The notes under the pieces: generated by a model
Database searches by the model: none
What the model was told of the DNA's origin: nothing
Seen by the model: the letters and a program-made list of their open reading frames with translations, nothing else
Assembly: GCA_030267565.1 (NCBI GenBank)
Contig: BRXU01000001.1
Coordinates: forward strand, 8,969,001 to 9,033,000
Direction: 5' to 3'
DNA: 64,000 nt
Source: Pleodorina starrii
Taxonomy: Eukaryota > Chlorophyta > Chlorophyceae > Chlamydomonadales > Volvocaceae
Shown here: piece after piece, positions 46,545 to 58,200 of the stretch
How positions within the stretch are numbered: position 1 is the stretch's first letter
Layout: each line of letters starts with the position of its first letter
Position numbers and translations under genes: made by a program

Positions 46545-49500
46545 ATGGTGCGTGTTGGTCGACCCTTTTGCGCAACGGTAAAAGGGTCTTCCTTATTCGC
46601 GCCCGCCCGAAGGGTCGTCGCTGTCTTCTGCAGCCGCATGCGTCTTTCCTACGCGTACGTGCGCTGACTTCAGCATCGTAGCCAAAGGGTGCTTTTGCGC
46701 CTTTTGAGCGGGGGGCGCGGCCGAAGTTGTCGAGTCCTAGCGGCTGCGAACTCCGCGGCCAGCAGCCAGCCAAGCGGGGCTTAAAGCCGCGCCGTCAACA
46801 CTTCGCTCCCTTGGCCTGAATCTTGATGAAAGCGAGCCGCGGTTCAGCAGAAGCGTGCTGCTCTCGCTCCTCGCTCGACGTTGCAGCTCAGGGCTACCAT
46901 ATCTCGTGGGAACGGGCTCGCCCGCGCCAAACTGCCTGCAAATCCTACGGCTCTTGCACCGCTTTGCGTTCCCGAATTTCGCGGCCTGTACTAAAATACC
47001 CCGCTCCTGCTGTCTATGCCCTCGCGTCTCGCGCTCGGCTCGCTCGCGCGCCGCGTCGCGGTCCGCGGTCCGCGGGCCGCTTCTTCGCTTGCTCCACATC
47101 CCACAGGGCCGCGGTCAGGTCGCCGCGCAGGCGCAGGCGCAGCATCAGACCAACATCAGCCACACCGAGTCACTGGAGCTGGTCCGCTGCCTGCTGCGCG
47201 TGGTAAGGCTTTTTTGGGCCCGGAGAGGGCCAGCAGGGGGCGTCGGACACACAGTCACACACCCGCGGGGACAGGCCAGGTTGCGTGCGGGCAGGGGCTG
47301 TCCAGGGCGCTGGGGTCCCACGCCACCTAGAGAAAAAGCAGCTAGTGTCACGCTTCGCGTTGCGGGACAACGGTGCAGAGGGCAAGAGGCCTGGGAGTGG
47401 AGCCTGTCGGGCAACCAACGCGGGCTGCTGAGCCGCGGCAACTGGGTCGCGCACGATCCACGATGTGGGTGGGGCGAGGGCGTGATTTGGGTCGGCTTAC
47501 GAGATGAGTCGATCTGGGTCGTGGCGTCCGACCTAGCACCGCCGCTTCAGCGTAACCCACCCTGTACGACCCAGATTAATTTTCTGAGATCGCTGAACTC
47601 GCGATTTACGGCCGGGAGCGATGTGGGCCGGGAGAGGGTTTGATCTTGTGTTGGTTGTTCCAGTGGGTTCCAGTGGACTCCAGACCTGGGAAGTGTTAAG
47701 AGCCAAGTGGTGCCAGTGTAATGTGGGTCGGGTTATGGTACATCGATATGGGTCGGGCGAGGTGGTTTCGCTGAAATCGCGATCTGGGTCGATCTGGGTC
47801 GGGCGCTTTGTGGGTCGGACAGAGCTTGGGCAGAGACGGTCGGTTACGCGAAAAGCAACACGCGCTTGGCGGTTCCTCGAGCTGGTGTCAGTGGCGCGCG
47901 AGCGTTTCATCACACCCGGTCTGCCGCCCCCGCGGCACACATCTTCCTGCTTCCCCGGCTTCCGTGTTCCGTCCTTGCGCGCCCCGGATGAATGCGCGTC
48001 CCTGCAGCCCAGGTCCGCTCGCTTGACGCCGTCGCCGTCCCCCCTTCGCTGCGCGCGGTACCGTATCTTCCTTTTCGCCCCCGCCCTGCAGTCCATCTTC
48101 CACGTCAGCTACCTGCGCGGCCTCTTCCCGGAGAAGAGCTTCAAGGGCGTTGACATGAAGAACCTGGACGGTGAGGGAGTTGGGGGTGTGCGGAGGGCTG
48201 ATGGCAGGGATGGGGGGAGACGGGCTGAGGAGGGCCGCCGACTGAGGGCTGACTGGTGGGGGTTAGGAGGGATGAGGAGGCCTGGGGAGGGCGAATGGCA
48301 GCGGGGGGAGGAGGCGTTGCAGACGGGACTTCAGTGCATTGCCTTGGCCAATCGGCTGTAAGCGGAAAGAAGAGACGCGAGTGCAGGGCGGCCGCCCCTT
48401 CGGCCGGGGTCCTCCGCACCCCGGGGGCCCGCGCCCTGAAAACCCCTTCCCTGACCATGAAGGGACATTCCTGCAGCGCCTCACGCATGGGGCGCGCTTC
48501 CGTGCCCGTCCTCATTCAGCTGCCCCTCCCTCCCCCTTTTACGATACCCTTTCCATCCATCTCCCCGGCCTAGCTGTGGATAATCCGCCTCGCCCCATTC
48601 CCCTTGCCGCCCCTCTCCCCCCCCCCCCGCCGTGTCAGACATGCACATCAAGATGCTGCTGCCCTCATGCGAGGAGTCGCGGCGGCTGGTGGACTGGGTG
48701 GAGGGCGGCGTGTACGACGCAATCAAGCGTGGCTACCTGAAAAACCTTTTCTTCGGAATTTCCACCGACCCTGACGGCACAGAGCTGCTCGAGGTGAGCG
48801 ATTTTGAGGGGGGACGAGGGCCGGGACTTGTCCGCCTGAGTTGGCCCGGCCGCTGCCCGCCATGACCGCGGTCAGTCAGGTGCAACGGAAAGGATTGAAG
48901 GGTGTGTGACGACACGCGTCGCTCGCCCCCCGTTTGCCCGATTCGCCCCTCCGCGTGACCCTCTCGCTTCGGCTCCTCGTAAGCTCGCCTCCGCTCCACT
49001 TTCGCGTTCAATCCCCCCGCCCAACAATCCTCGCCTTTTACCGGTATCTCTTTCTTCAGCCCTTGAGGTTTCCGACCAAGTCCCTCAAAAACCCCAACCT
49101 CCTCTCTTTTCCAGCCCAACGCACATGCACACACGCACACGCCAAACAAACTACACAACGTAAATCCGTAGCCCTAAACCCTAAACCCCACAATACCTAA
49201 ACTCCCCTAGGAGTACATATTCTCGTTCAAGTACGGCGACGGGAAGGTGTCGATGGAGGTCAACGCGTTGGCCACTGACGACGGCAAGAAGCAGCGGGCC
49301 AAGAAGGGCGAGTTCAAGCAGGCGAGTGCAGTGGGGGGGGCAGGCGGGAGTGCTCCGGTAGCGGTTGGTGTGGTTGTTACCATGATGGGCTCCAAACCGT
49401 CGGATGGGTGCAGCGGCGCTACCCTGCGCTACTCTTGCGGTTCATTACGCTGCGCTGATTCGGGTTCACTGTTTGTTTCGTTGTGCAACCGCCTGAGCCC

Positions 49501-52500
49501 GAGGAACGGCGGATAGGGCGGCGGCCCCTACCTCTTCAACTATTATTGTCGGAAGGGTGTCAAATCGGATCCGAATTTGGATCTGAAACTCGCAACCACT
49601 CCCCCGCAGGAGGCTGCCAAGGCCGACCTCAACACGGTGCGCTACCAGGTGTGCCGCCTCATCAGGATGCTCGTCCAGGTCTGCCGTACACTGGACAAGG
49701 TGCCGGCCGAGGTACGTGAGGGCACCCACCGGGCGATGAACCGAGTCGTAGGTGGTTGTGGTGGTGCTTGTGGTTGGTGGTTGGTGGTTGGTGGTTGGTG
49801 ATTGGTGATTGGTGGTGGGTGGTGGGTGTTGGTCGGCATGTGGGTTTGTGCACGCACAAGTGCAACCTGGCAGCAGTGTTGATCGACAGTCCGGCGGTTT
49901 CTGGAGGGCGAGAGGCCGCCAACGGGGGCGAGAGACCCTGCCAGCTCTGTTGACGCTGCTCGAGTCGCAGCAAGCTGACGAAAGCCGCGGCGTGCCGTCG
50001 ACTTGATGCCTCGTTGCTGCTGCTGTGCCTCCTCCAGCCCGCGGCTGTCGTCACCGGTCTCGTAGGTTCAAACAATTCGTCAGTAAGAATCGTCGAGGAT
50101 GTCATCATCACCACACGGATACGTGTCTGGGCTGGTGGCCTTGGTTTGCCAGCAGTTCACTTTGGCCTTTCGTTCGTGCTCACTGTGAATCTGTGTTGCT
50201 GCGACCAGGGAGGGAGCAAAAATAAAGCTGCCCCGGACGGCAAAGGTGTGAGCGCACAGGGGCCCTCACGGCTCACGGCCCACTTATCATCTCAGTACAT
50301 CCCCCGGGTCGAGGATTGATCGCTTCCCCGGGGCCCTTCCCTCCCTTCCCGCCGCCCTCCCCTCCTCCCCCCACCCCTGCGTGCTTCCGCAGCGCTTCCT
50401 GTTCATGAAGCTGACGTACCAGGACCACACGCCCGACGAGTACGAGCCGCCATACTTCGTACCGGTGGACGAGAGTGGCATCGGCCACTTCAAGGTGGGG
50501 CTGGGGGCTGGGAGTGGGTTTGGCAGCGCGCGCCCGCGGCAGGTGCGTGGGTGACTGTGTGTGCGTGTGTGCGTTTCCCGCTTCCCCTTTCTGCCACCAC
50601 TTGCTCCCTACCACACCCGCACCCAACCGCTACCATACCCACCCACACGCCACACCCGCCCACACACGCCAGCGCGCGCCGTTCGCCATGGCGGTGGGTC
50701 GTGTGGCCACCGACCACCACTCGGTCAGCCTCAAGGTCAAGTCCACACTGGACTCGTGCGACGACGAGCTCGTGGACGGAGACGTGGGTGAGCGCCGTGT
50801 GGGGGAGGGAGAGGAGGTGCTATGGCGTGGGGCTCCTTTAGAGGAGGACTGGGGGCAGTTTGGGGCAGGTTGCGGCAGTTCGGGACAGTTCGGGACAGAG
50901 TTGAAGTGGGTTGGGAGCTGGGCATTCTCGGATACTGGGGCATGTTGCGGAAGCTTGGCTGACTGGTTTCCGAGGGGAGAGCGGCGCCCACTTCCCCTGC
51001 GGGGAAGTTGCGGGGGGAGAAGAGGGGACGCCGTACGGGAGCGCGCGGCTGGCAACCGTACCGCGACGTCGCGATGGCGTCCTGAGGTTGCGGAGCACCC
51101 GTCTCAGCCTTCACAAGCACCGCGTGACGCGTTTTGCATTGCGTTGGTTGCACATGTAACGGCATGCACCGGATTGCCTGATGTCACCTGCTGATCATCA
51201 TCTTCGTGGCTGTCGCAGGCGAGGCTGGCGTCGACGGCCATCGCAGCGGCGGCCGCAGCGGTGACGGCGCCGCGCTGACGGACCGCGTGACGGCGCAGGC
51301 GCAGCCGTCGGCCGGCTCCGTCGGCAGCGGCGACGTCACGAATGCGGACACCGCCGCCGCCGCCACAACCGGCGGCGTCGCCGTCGCGGATGATGACGCG
51401 GTGACGGGCGGCGGCGGTATGACCAGCGGCCCCGCCGTGCAGGCGCCGCCGGCGACGCCGACGGCGACGGCAGCACGTGGCGACGGCGAAGGGGACGGCG
51501 GCGACGCCATGGAGTACGGCGACGACGCGGCGACGCCGCTAGGGGTGGAGCCGACGGCGCCCGCACCGACGCCGACGTCGGGCATCTCCGGTCTGACAGG
51601 TGAGCCGTTGCGCAGCTCCGCAGACCCTCTGGGTTCGTGTTTGGGGTTTGGAAAGAGGAAAACGTTGGTTCAAAGGGCGAAAGGCAGTGCAGTGCGGTGG
51701 AGTGTGGTAAGAAGTTATGGATGGGTGGCGAGGATCTTCTCAGCCGTCAAAAGCACTTCCTGACGGTCGCGCCTCCTTCCCTCCCTCCCGCCCCACAGCA
51801 GTGCCGCAGCGGCCCTCCTTTCCGACCACTTGCCATAACGCGTCGCAGCCCCGGAGCGCCTAAGCCCCTACACCTCCCCCCCCCAAACTCAAACGAACCC
51901 GACACGGCTTCGCCCGCCCACCCCATATTCACCCCGCTCTCACAGCCACATCCACACCCACATCCACATCTATCTCCACTTCCCCAGGCAACCTGGAGAA
52001 CCCCAGCGCGCTGGGGGACACGACGGCGGGCGGCCACGAGCAGCAGCAGCAGCAGCCGCTGCAGCTGCAGCTGGAGCCCGAGGCGGAGGCGGAGGCGGAG
52101 GCGGAGGCCGCCACGGGTGGCGCGGATATGGAGGTGGACGGCGGCGCGGACGCGGACGCGACGGCGGCGACGGCGGCGACGGACGGTGCGGCGCCGCGCG
52201 GCGATGACGGCGAGCAGGACGACGTGACGGAGGCGCCGGAGGTGAGCGATACGAGGCGCGCAGGGCTGCCTCAGCCGGAGGGTAACCGAATGCCTGTACG
52301 CGGGGGCGGGGGCGGGGAGAAGGTAGGGGCTGGTGCTGTGGCCGTTGCGCGTGGAAGAGGACGGAGGGAAAACAGGGAAGAAGGGACGGCGGCGGGAGTA
52401 CAACCCGGAGCACCGCTCGTAGGCCCGTTGCGTCTTCCTTTCCGACTTCCTCATTGAAAGCCCTCCTCGCGGCGCCCACCCACCCATCCACCCGCCCACC

Positions 52501-54566
52501 CGCCCGCCCTCAAACAGGCGGAGGACTACACGGCCATGTGCGAGTTCGTGCGCGGTCGCTCTCAGGTACGTGCGTGCATGCGTGTGTGCGTGTTGGACGT
52601 GCCGGATCATGCTGCTTCTGGGCGATGCTGCTGGTGGAGCAGCAAGAGCCCACGTAGGGGAGCTGCTGTGAGGATAAGATGCAGGGTAGCTGCTTTGTGC
52701 ACAAGATGCAGGCATTAGGGTGATATCTGCAGGCAATTGAGTACCGTATTTGGGAGGCATCGCAACCGTACTGCTCCTCTCCTCTCCGCCTCTTTATCTC
52801 ATGTTCCCATCCCATCCCACTCCCCTCTGGTCCCCCTGTCCCCAGCTAACTCCTTGCCCCCTTGGCGCCTGTCCTGTCTCCCTCCCCTCCCCACCTCCCC
52901 CACAACCACCCACCGCGTAGATCACGCTGCGGCAGATGCGGCGGCAGTTCTCCGCCATGTCGCAGGGCGCGCTGGACGGCTACGTGGACCGGCTCAAGGC
53001 GCAGGGGCTGCTGACGGTGGTGCCGGGCGCCCGCACCACCTTCCGAGTGGCGCCTCAGCAGCAGCAGCAGCAACAGCCCGCCAAGGTAAGGTGACGGCGG
53101 GACAGCGGCGGGTGACAGTTGCGGCCGAGGAGCAGCGCGGCGGGTTGCATTGGAGCGTGTCGAGTCGTCCCGGCGGACGAAAGGGCAGTAAACTGAGCAG
53201 TTGTGGGGCAGGGCAGTTGCAGTTGCACGGCTTGTTTTCGGGGACGTGGTGGGCGAGGCGTTTGCTTGACTTTTCGGGGACGTGGTGGGCGAGGCGTTTG
53301 CTTGACTTGCTCGTGCCCCGGCTCCGTTCCTTCATCGCTTCTGCTCGGTCGTCGCGCACCATACCGGTAACCCTGATCAACACCCGTCCCAATCTGATGA
53401 TGACTGCACACTGCGTTCCCACGAGCGCAGGGCGGCGAGGCCCAGTCCCAGCCGCCGGAGGCTGGCGTGCAGGCCGCTGCCAAGGGCAGGCGGCGGCAGG
53501 GCGGCAGCGGCGAGGCTGAGGAGGAGGACGCCGCCGCCGCCATCGCCAAGCACCTGGATGGACTGTCCATGGAGCCGGCCCGCGCCGGCGGGGACGCCGC
53601 TGGCACCGCGGCGGCGGCGGCGGCCGACGGACCCGCGGCGGAGAAGCCCGCCCTAAACAACAACAACATCAGTAACGACGATCGGCGCCGCTCGCGAGAC
53701 CAGGCGGACCGCAGCCGCGGCGGGCGGCTGGAGAGTGCGCAGGCGGCAGCAGGTGGGTTGGGTTCTTGCTTATTGGATAGAAAAGGTTAGGAAAGAGCTC
53801 GGAAGCTGATGTGTTATTAGACCGCTTATGGCCGTGACTGACACCCTGTGGTGTCTGGCGCCTGGTGTCTGCATGCACCTTTGCACAGGTGACGAGGTGA
53901 CGGGGTCGGAACACGCCGCGGCGGGTGGTGGCGGCAGCGACGAGGCGATGGATGCGGCGGCGGCGGCGGACGAGCCCCACATCTACATCAACGACAGCCA
54001 GCAGTCGAACCCGACGCGCGCCCGCGGCGGCAGGTGCGTTGCGGTTCTTGTGTGCGTGTGTGGGCGTGTGTTTGGGGGGAGGGGACTTGGGGAGGCCATC
54101 GAGACGGCGGTGTAGGGGGAGGGCAGCGCTGCGCATGTGAGAGTACGTGGTCCGGTTGGGGCAGCTGTGCGCTCAATACACACGCACCTGCCGGGGGCTT
54201 CGTCATGCTCCACTGTCCCAAGGTGCTCCATTTGCTTTTTTCCCTGGTGGCCCACGGGAATAAAACACACTCGATACACACGCACACACACGCACGCACG
54301 GATGCACGCGCAGGGTTCGCAAGGCCTCCTACGTGGCCGACCCCATCGGCCAGGGCGCCGTGGCCAAGAAGCCCAGGACCGCGGCGGCGGCGGCGGCGGC
54401 TCCGGCGACCGCGGGCGGGGGCACGGCGGGTGCGCGTGGAGGGAAGGCCGCAGCCGCTGCCGCCAAGGCCGACACGGGCGCGGGCGCAGACGCGGGCGAC
54501 CAGGCCGCGGCGCCGACGACACGTGGCACGCGCGGAGGCTCGCGGCTCGCCAGCATGCGCCGCTGA
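46545..54566 (+). CDS. HOP1: Meiotic HORMA-domain axis protein, HOP1/ASY1 family
   Basis: Component of the meiotic chromosome axis that promotes synapsis and inter-homologue recombination. Exons after the start: 47107-47202, 48092-48170, 48639-48793, 49211-49321, 49610-49711, 50393-50494, 50673-50787, 51219-51599, 51988-52241, 52518-52565, 52921-53085, 53431-53752, 53889-54033, 54314-54566; about 776 aa. The HORMA domain (about residues 15-240) shows TESLELVRCLLRV, RRLVDWVEGGVYDAIK, EYIFSFKYGDGKV and HFKRAPFAMAVGR, collinear with plant ASY1. A low-complexity Ala/Gly/Thr linker follows, then a probable winged-helix segment (about 466-530, LRQMRRQFSAMSQGALDGY). Near the C-terminus, RKASYVADPIGQ followed by KKPR resembles the HOP1/ASY1 closure motif. 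The start is inferred: 47107 has no upstream in-frame ATG, and an ATG directly followed by a GTGCGT donor at 46545-46547 fits in phase. The intron after 49321 appears to be GC-AG. Confidence 0.88.
47203..48091 (+). other. HOP1 889-bp intron
   Basis: The longest HOP1 intron between well-supported exons. It contains short GATCTGGGTCG-type repeats near 47460-47810 and nothing resembling a conserved exon. Confidence 0.5.
49172..49189 (+). repeat. Telomere-like motif before a HOP1 acceptor
   Basis: CCCTAAACCCTAAACCCC about 20 nt upstream of the acceptor at 49210. Confidence 0.65.
49750..49830 (+). repeat. GGTGGTT microsatellite in a HOP1 intron
   Basis: Irregular GGTTGGTGGTTGGT repeats starting about 40 bp after a donor site. 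Confidence 0.8.
53235..53306 (+). repeat. Exact 36-bp tandem duplication in a HOP1 intron
   Basis: Two identical adjacent units beginning TTTTCGGGGACGTGGTGGGC. Confidence 0.9.
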
Positions 54567-55230
54567 GTACGAAAGCTGTCCACTTGGGTTGCCAACGGGT
54601 TGCATTTCGTTCCTCGGTTTTAGTCGTGCGGCAATGTGGGGTAGCGTACGGCGATGTACTGTAAAAAATTGCGGCTTCGATTCAAGCAGGATTGCTGCGC
54701 TCCGGCGAGAAGAGTTCATGTCTGGTCTTTCTGTGCGTGTGCCTGGCACCGCGCGCGTCTGTGGTGAGGAAAAAGAAACTTTGCTCGGCACGCTTTGATG
54801 TTTGCTTTGCACGTGTCGTTATGTGTCCGTGACAGCGATGTCGGGGGCTGCGGGGGAGAGGGCGCGTCTGGCCCCGTGTGTGGTGTGCGTCGCGAGTTAA
54901 GCCAGACGGTGGGCAAGACCGAGTGTGGGAGTGTGTTCGCAGGCATGACGCAGGACTCCAGCAGCTCACCCATCTGTCCCATTCCTTCGGTAAGAGCACC
55001 GGGTCTGAAGCCCGCTGTAACAACCATGACCATATGACCACGACAGGAAAAACCGGTGCTTCCAAAAAATCTCAGCGAAGTGTGTCAATACTCTTGCCGC
55101 GCGTTGCAGCCTGCGTCAACAAAAACCCAAACCTGGCCACGCACGCTGTCTTCGAGGCCTCCTGCAGTTTCTATCCCCAGCCCCAGCTCTCCGAGCTCCC
55201 GACTGCGGCCGGGCCACAGCAAACGGCACC
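54567..55230. other. Convergent 3' region between HOP1 and the OPR gene
   Basis: It contains the HOP1 3' UTR with its TGTAA, and the 3' flank of the minus-strand OPR gene. I see no minus-strand TGTAA and no other gene. Confidence 0.5.
54660..54664 (+). terminator. Candidate poly(A) signal of HOP1
   Basis: TGTAA 94 nt after the HOP1 stop codon, followed by an A-run. Confidence 0.6.
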
Positions 55231-58200
55231 TCAGTGCGTCGGCCCCCTCCCCGCCGTCTCTTTCCCGGCATCGGACCCTGCCGGCACGGCCGCCTCTGCC
55301 GCTGGCCCTACCCCGCTGCGCTGCTGCAGCGCTCGCTGCCGCGCCTGACGCCGCGCCGCCGCGCGCGCCGCCCCCGCCGTTGGTCGCACCGGCAGCAGCA
55401 CCGACCCCGACCCCGACACCTCGGCGCCGTCCTCCCGCGCGCCCGTCTCCGCTTCCTCCTCCTCCTCCGCGGGCGCCGCCACCTGCTCCGAACCCACCGC
55501 CACCGCAGCTCCGGAACCAGGTTCAGATGATCCAACCGCAAGCCCCAAACTGGATCCGGATCCGGGCGATGCCCGGGACCCGCCGTCCTGCGTTGCCGCC
55601 TCCGACGCTGGCAGCGGCGGCGGCGGCGCCGACCCTGACCCTACGGCTCCACGCGCGCTCCCCGACCCTCGGGTCGTCCATTGCCGCGGCGAAGAAGCGT
55701 GGTCTTCCGTCGCCGCCGCCCCGGCATTGCCGGCAGCAACCAGCCCAACCGCGACGGTTACAGAACCTGGGCCTTCTTCAGCTGCTGTTGCTACTGCTGC
55801 TACTGTTACCGGTACTACTGCTGCAGGCCGGTCGTCGGCGAGACTCCGCCGAGGGCCATCTCCGTGCGACTCGGGGGTGGAGGAAGGGGACGGTGGCGGC
55901 GGCACCGGCGGCAGCGAGACGCTTGCACCGAATGGCGCCGACCCCACCGGCTCGGTAGCGACGGCGGCGGCGGCTTCCGGGGCTCGGGCCGAGCCACGCG
56001 CCGCGGCGGCAGGGACGCCGGCGTCAGCGGCGGAGTCGGCGGCGCCGCCTTGTCCGCCGGTCCGCCGCCGGTCCTTCCGCCGCTTCTCCCGCCGCCGCCC
56101 CTCGGCGGCCGCCGCTCCTGGGACCCCAACGCCTGCCGCAGCGCCGCCGGGCGCCGCCGGCCCCACAGCAGCCGCCGCCGGTAACGCCAGCGCCTCCTCC
56201 TCCTCGGCACTCCCTCCCGCCCTTGGGCCTGATGTACCAGCAGCAGCGGCAGCGGCAGCTGCTTCCGCTTCTGCATCCGACCCGGCTACTGAAGACGCTC
56301 TTAATGCTCCAAAGCCCGCAGGCCCCGTCGCGCCCTTCGCCGTAATCGCTGCCGCCGCCGGCGCCGCTGCCGGCCCGGTGCGCTCCTCACCACCGCTGTC
56401 ACCACCACCACCCAGCAATCGCTCCGCAGCATCTGCCTCTGCTGCTGCTTCTGCGACCGCCGCCGGCGCTGCCTCCACCACAACTGGCGCCCCCGCCGCC
56501 GCCACGTGGGCACTGACTGCGGCCGACGGCGGCGGCCGCGCCGCCGCCGCCCCCGTCGCCGCTAACGCTGACGCGGTGGCCGCAGCGCTGGTCGACCCCG
56601 ACCCCGACGACGACGACGACTGGCGCAGCACGCGGCTGGGCGCAGGGCCTGCCACTCCACCACCCGCCGCCCGTGCACCCAGGTTCTGGTTCCGTGCCCG
56701 ATCCCGCGGCTCCGCCTCCGGCTCCCACTGGCGCCCGGCCTCGACGTCCTGGCGCCTCCGCCGCCCTCGCTGCTGCCGCTGCTGCTGCTGCTGCTGCGAC
56801 GCCTGCAAGCCATGCGCCGCCTCCGCCGCCTCCGGTAGCTGCACCTCCCCGCCCAGGCCCTGCGCCACCGCCGCCGCCGCCGGGGCCCCCTGCGCCGCGA
56901 CCACCACCTGCCCCTGCACCGCTTCCGCCGCCTCCACCGGCGGGAGCAGCTGCTCCCCGGCCGCCGCCGCCGCCGCCGCGGGGCCCTGCGACGATGACGA
57001 CGACGATACCGCCGCCGCCGTCGCCGCCGCCGCCTCGACGCCCTGCATCTGCTCCAGCTGCTCCATCTCCGCCCTCGCGGCCTCCCCCGCCGCCGTCGCC
57101 CGCGCCCGCTCCAGCGCCTGACGCACCTCGGGCGGCAGCTCCGCTCCAAAGGCGCCAAACGCGCGGCCCAGCGTGAGCAGGTCGGTGGCGGTCAGGCGGT
57201 CCGCGGCGGCGAAGCGACCGGCGGCGGCCGCCACTGCGTCCAGCCAGCGCTGCGGCGGTTTGAAGAAGAGGCGCCACAGACCCCACACGATGTTGGCCAG
57301 CTCCTGGGGCCTGAGGGGGCGGGGTTGGGTGGAGGAGGGTTGGGACTTGGGAGGGGTTTGGGTTGTTTACTTCCAGTGATCTGGTCTGGTCTGGGTTGAT
57401 CTGATCAAGTATCGCTTTCGGTCATCCCTGAGAAACACAAGGATTGGGGGAGGGCCGCGCCGCGCTTCCAGGAGCCGATCACGAGCTCTCGCGCGCCATT
57501 GCGCGGCTCCGAACCCTCTCCCAACCGAGCCCCACCGCGGGACCTCCTCCCTCCCTCCGCCCCTCCCTCAGGTAATATCCCAGGTAACTGCGTTGCGTTC
57601 CCTCGTCCCGGGCCGACTTCTGTTGCCCCTCCCTCCCTCCGCCCCTCCCTCCCCTCCCTGCTCACTTGCAGTGTTCCAACTTGGAGTAAGTGGCCACCAG
57701 CAGCTGGTTGAGCCACTGGCGGGGTGGGTCCACTCGGGCTATGCCCAGGGCAAGACAGGTCATGGCAAGTTCCGAGGACTTGAACGAGAGCAGCAGCGGC
57801 CGACTCTCCAGGAAGAACCTGAGGGCGGGGCCGGAGGAATGCGGGGGAGGGGGAGGGGGGCAGAATAGGTCGGAGGGAGTGTTGAGTGTTGAGGGAGTGG
57901 CTTCGTTGTGGCCTCTCCCATCTCCCCACGTTTCCATCCCCTCCCTCCCGTCCCCTGGGCCCCATCCCCCAGGCCCCCGGGCCCCCCCCCTCCCCACGCA
58001 CCTGTCCAGCCAGGGGTCGGGCGGGCAGCGAGCCAGCTTCGCAAAGCCCCACATCGTGTTTGCGTGGTGCTGCGGACTGAAGGTGGGCAGCTGCGTGAAC
58101 GACTCCTCAACAAAGGCCGCCATCCAGGACTCAGGGGGGCGCAGAGACAGGCGGGCGAGAGACCAAATCACATTGGCGCAGTCCTGAGAGGGAAGGGAGG

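Noticed and set aside
54980..55030. tRNA-like GGTAAGAGCACCGGG
   Set aside because: No matching acceptor or T-arm.
55727..57121. 464-codon plus-strand open frame
   Set aside because: It is antisense to the OPR gene's last exon; GC-rich low-complexity DNA is open in many frames, and no domain is visible.
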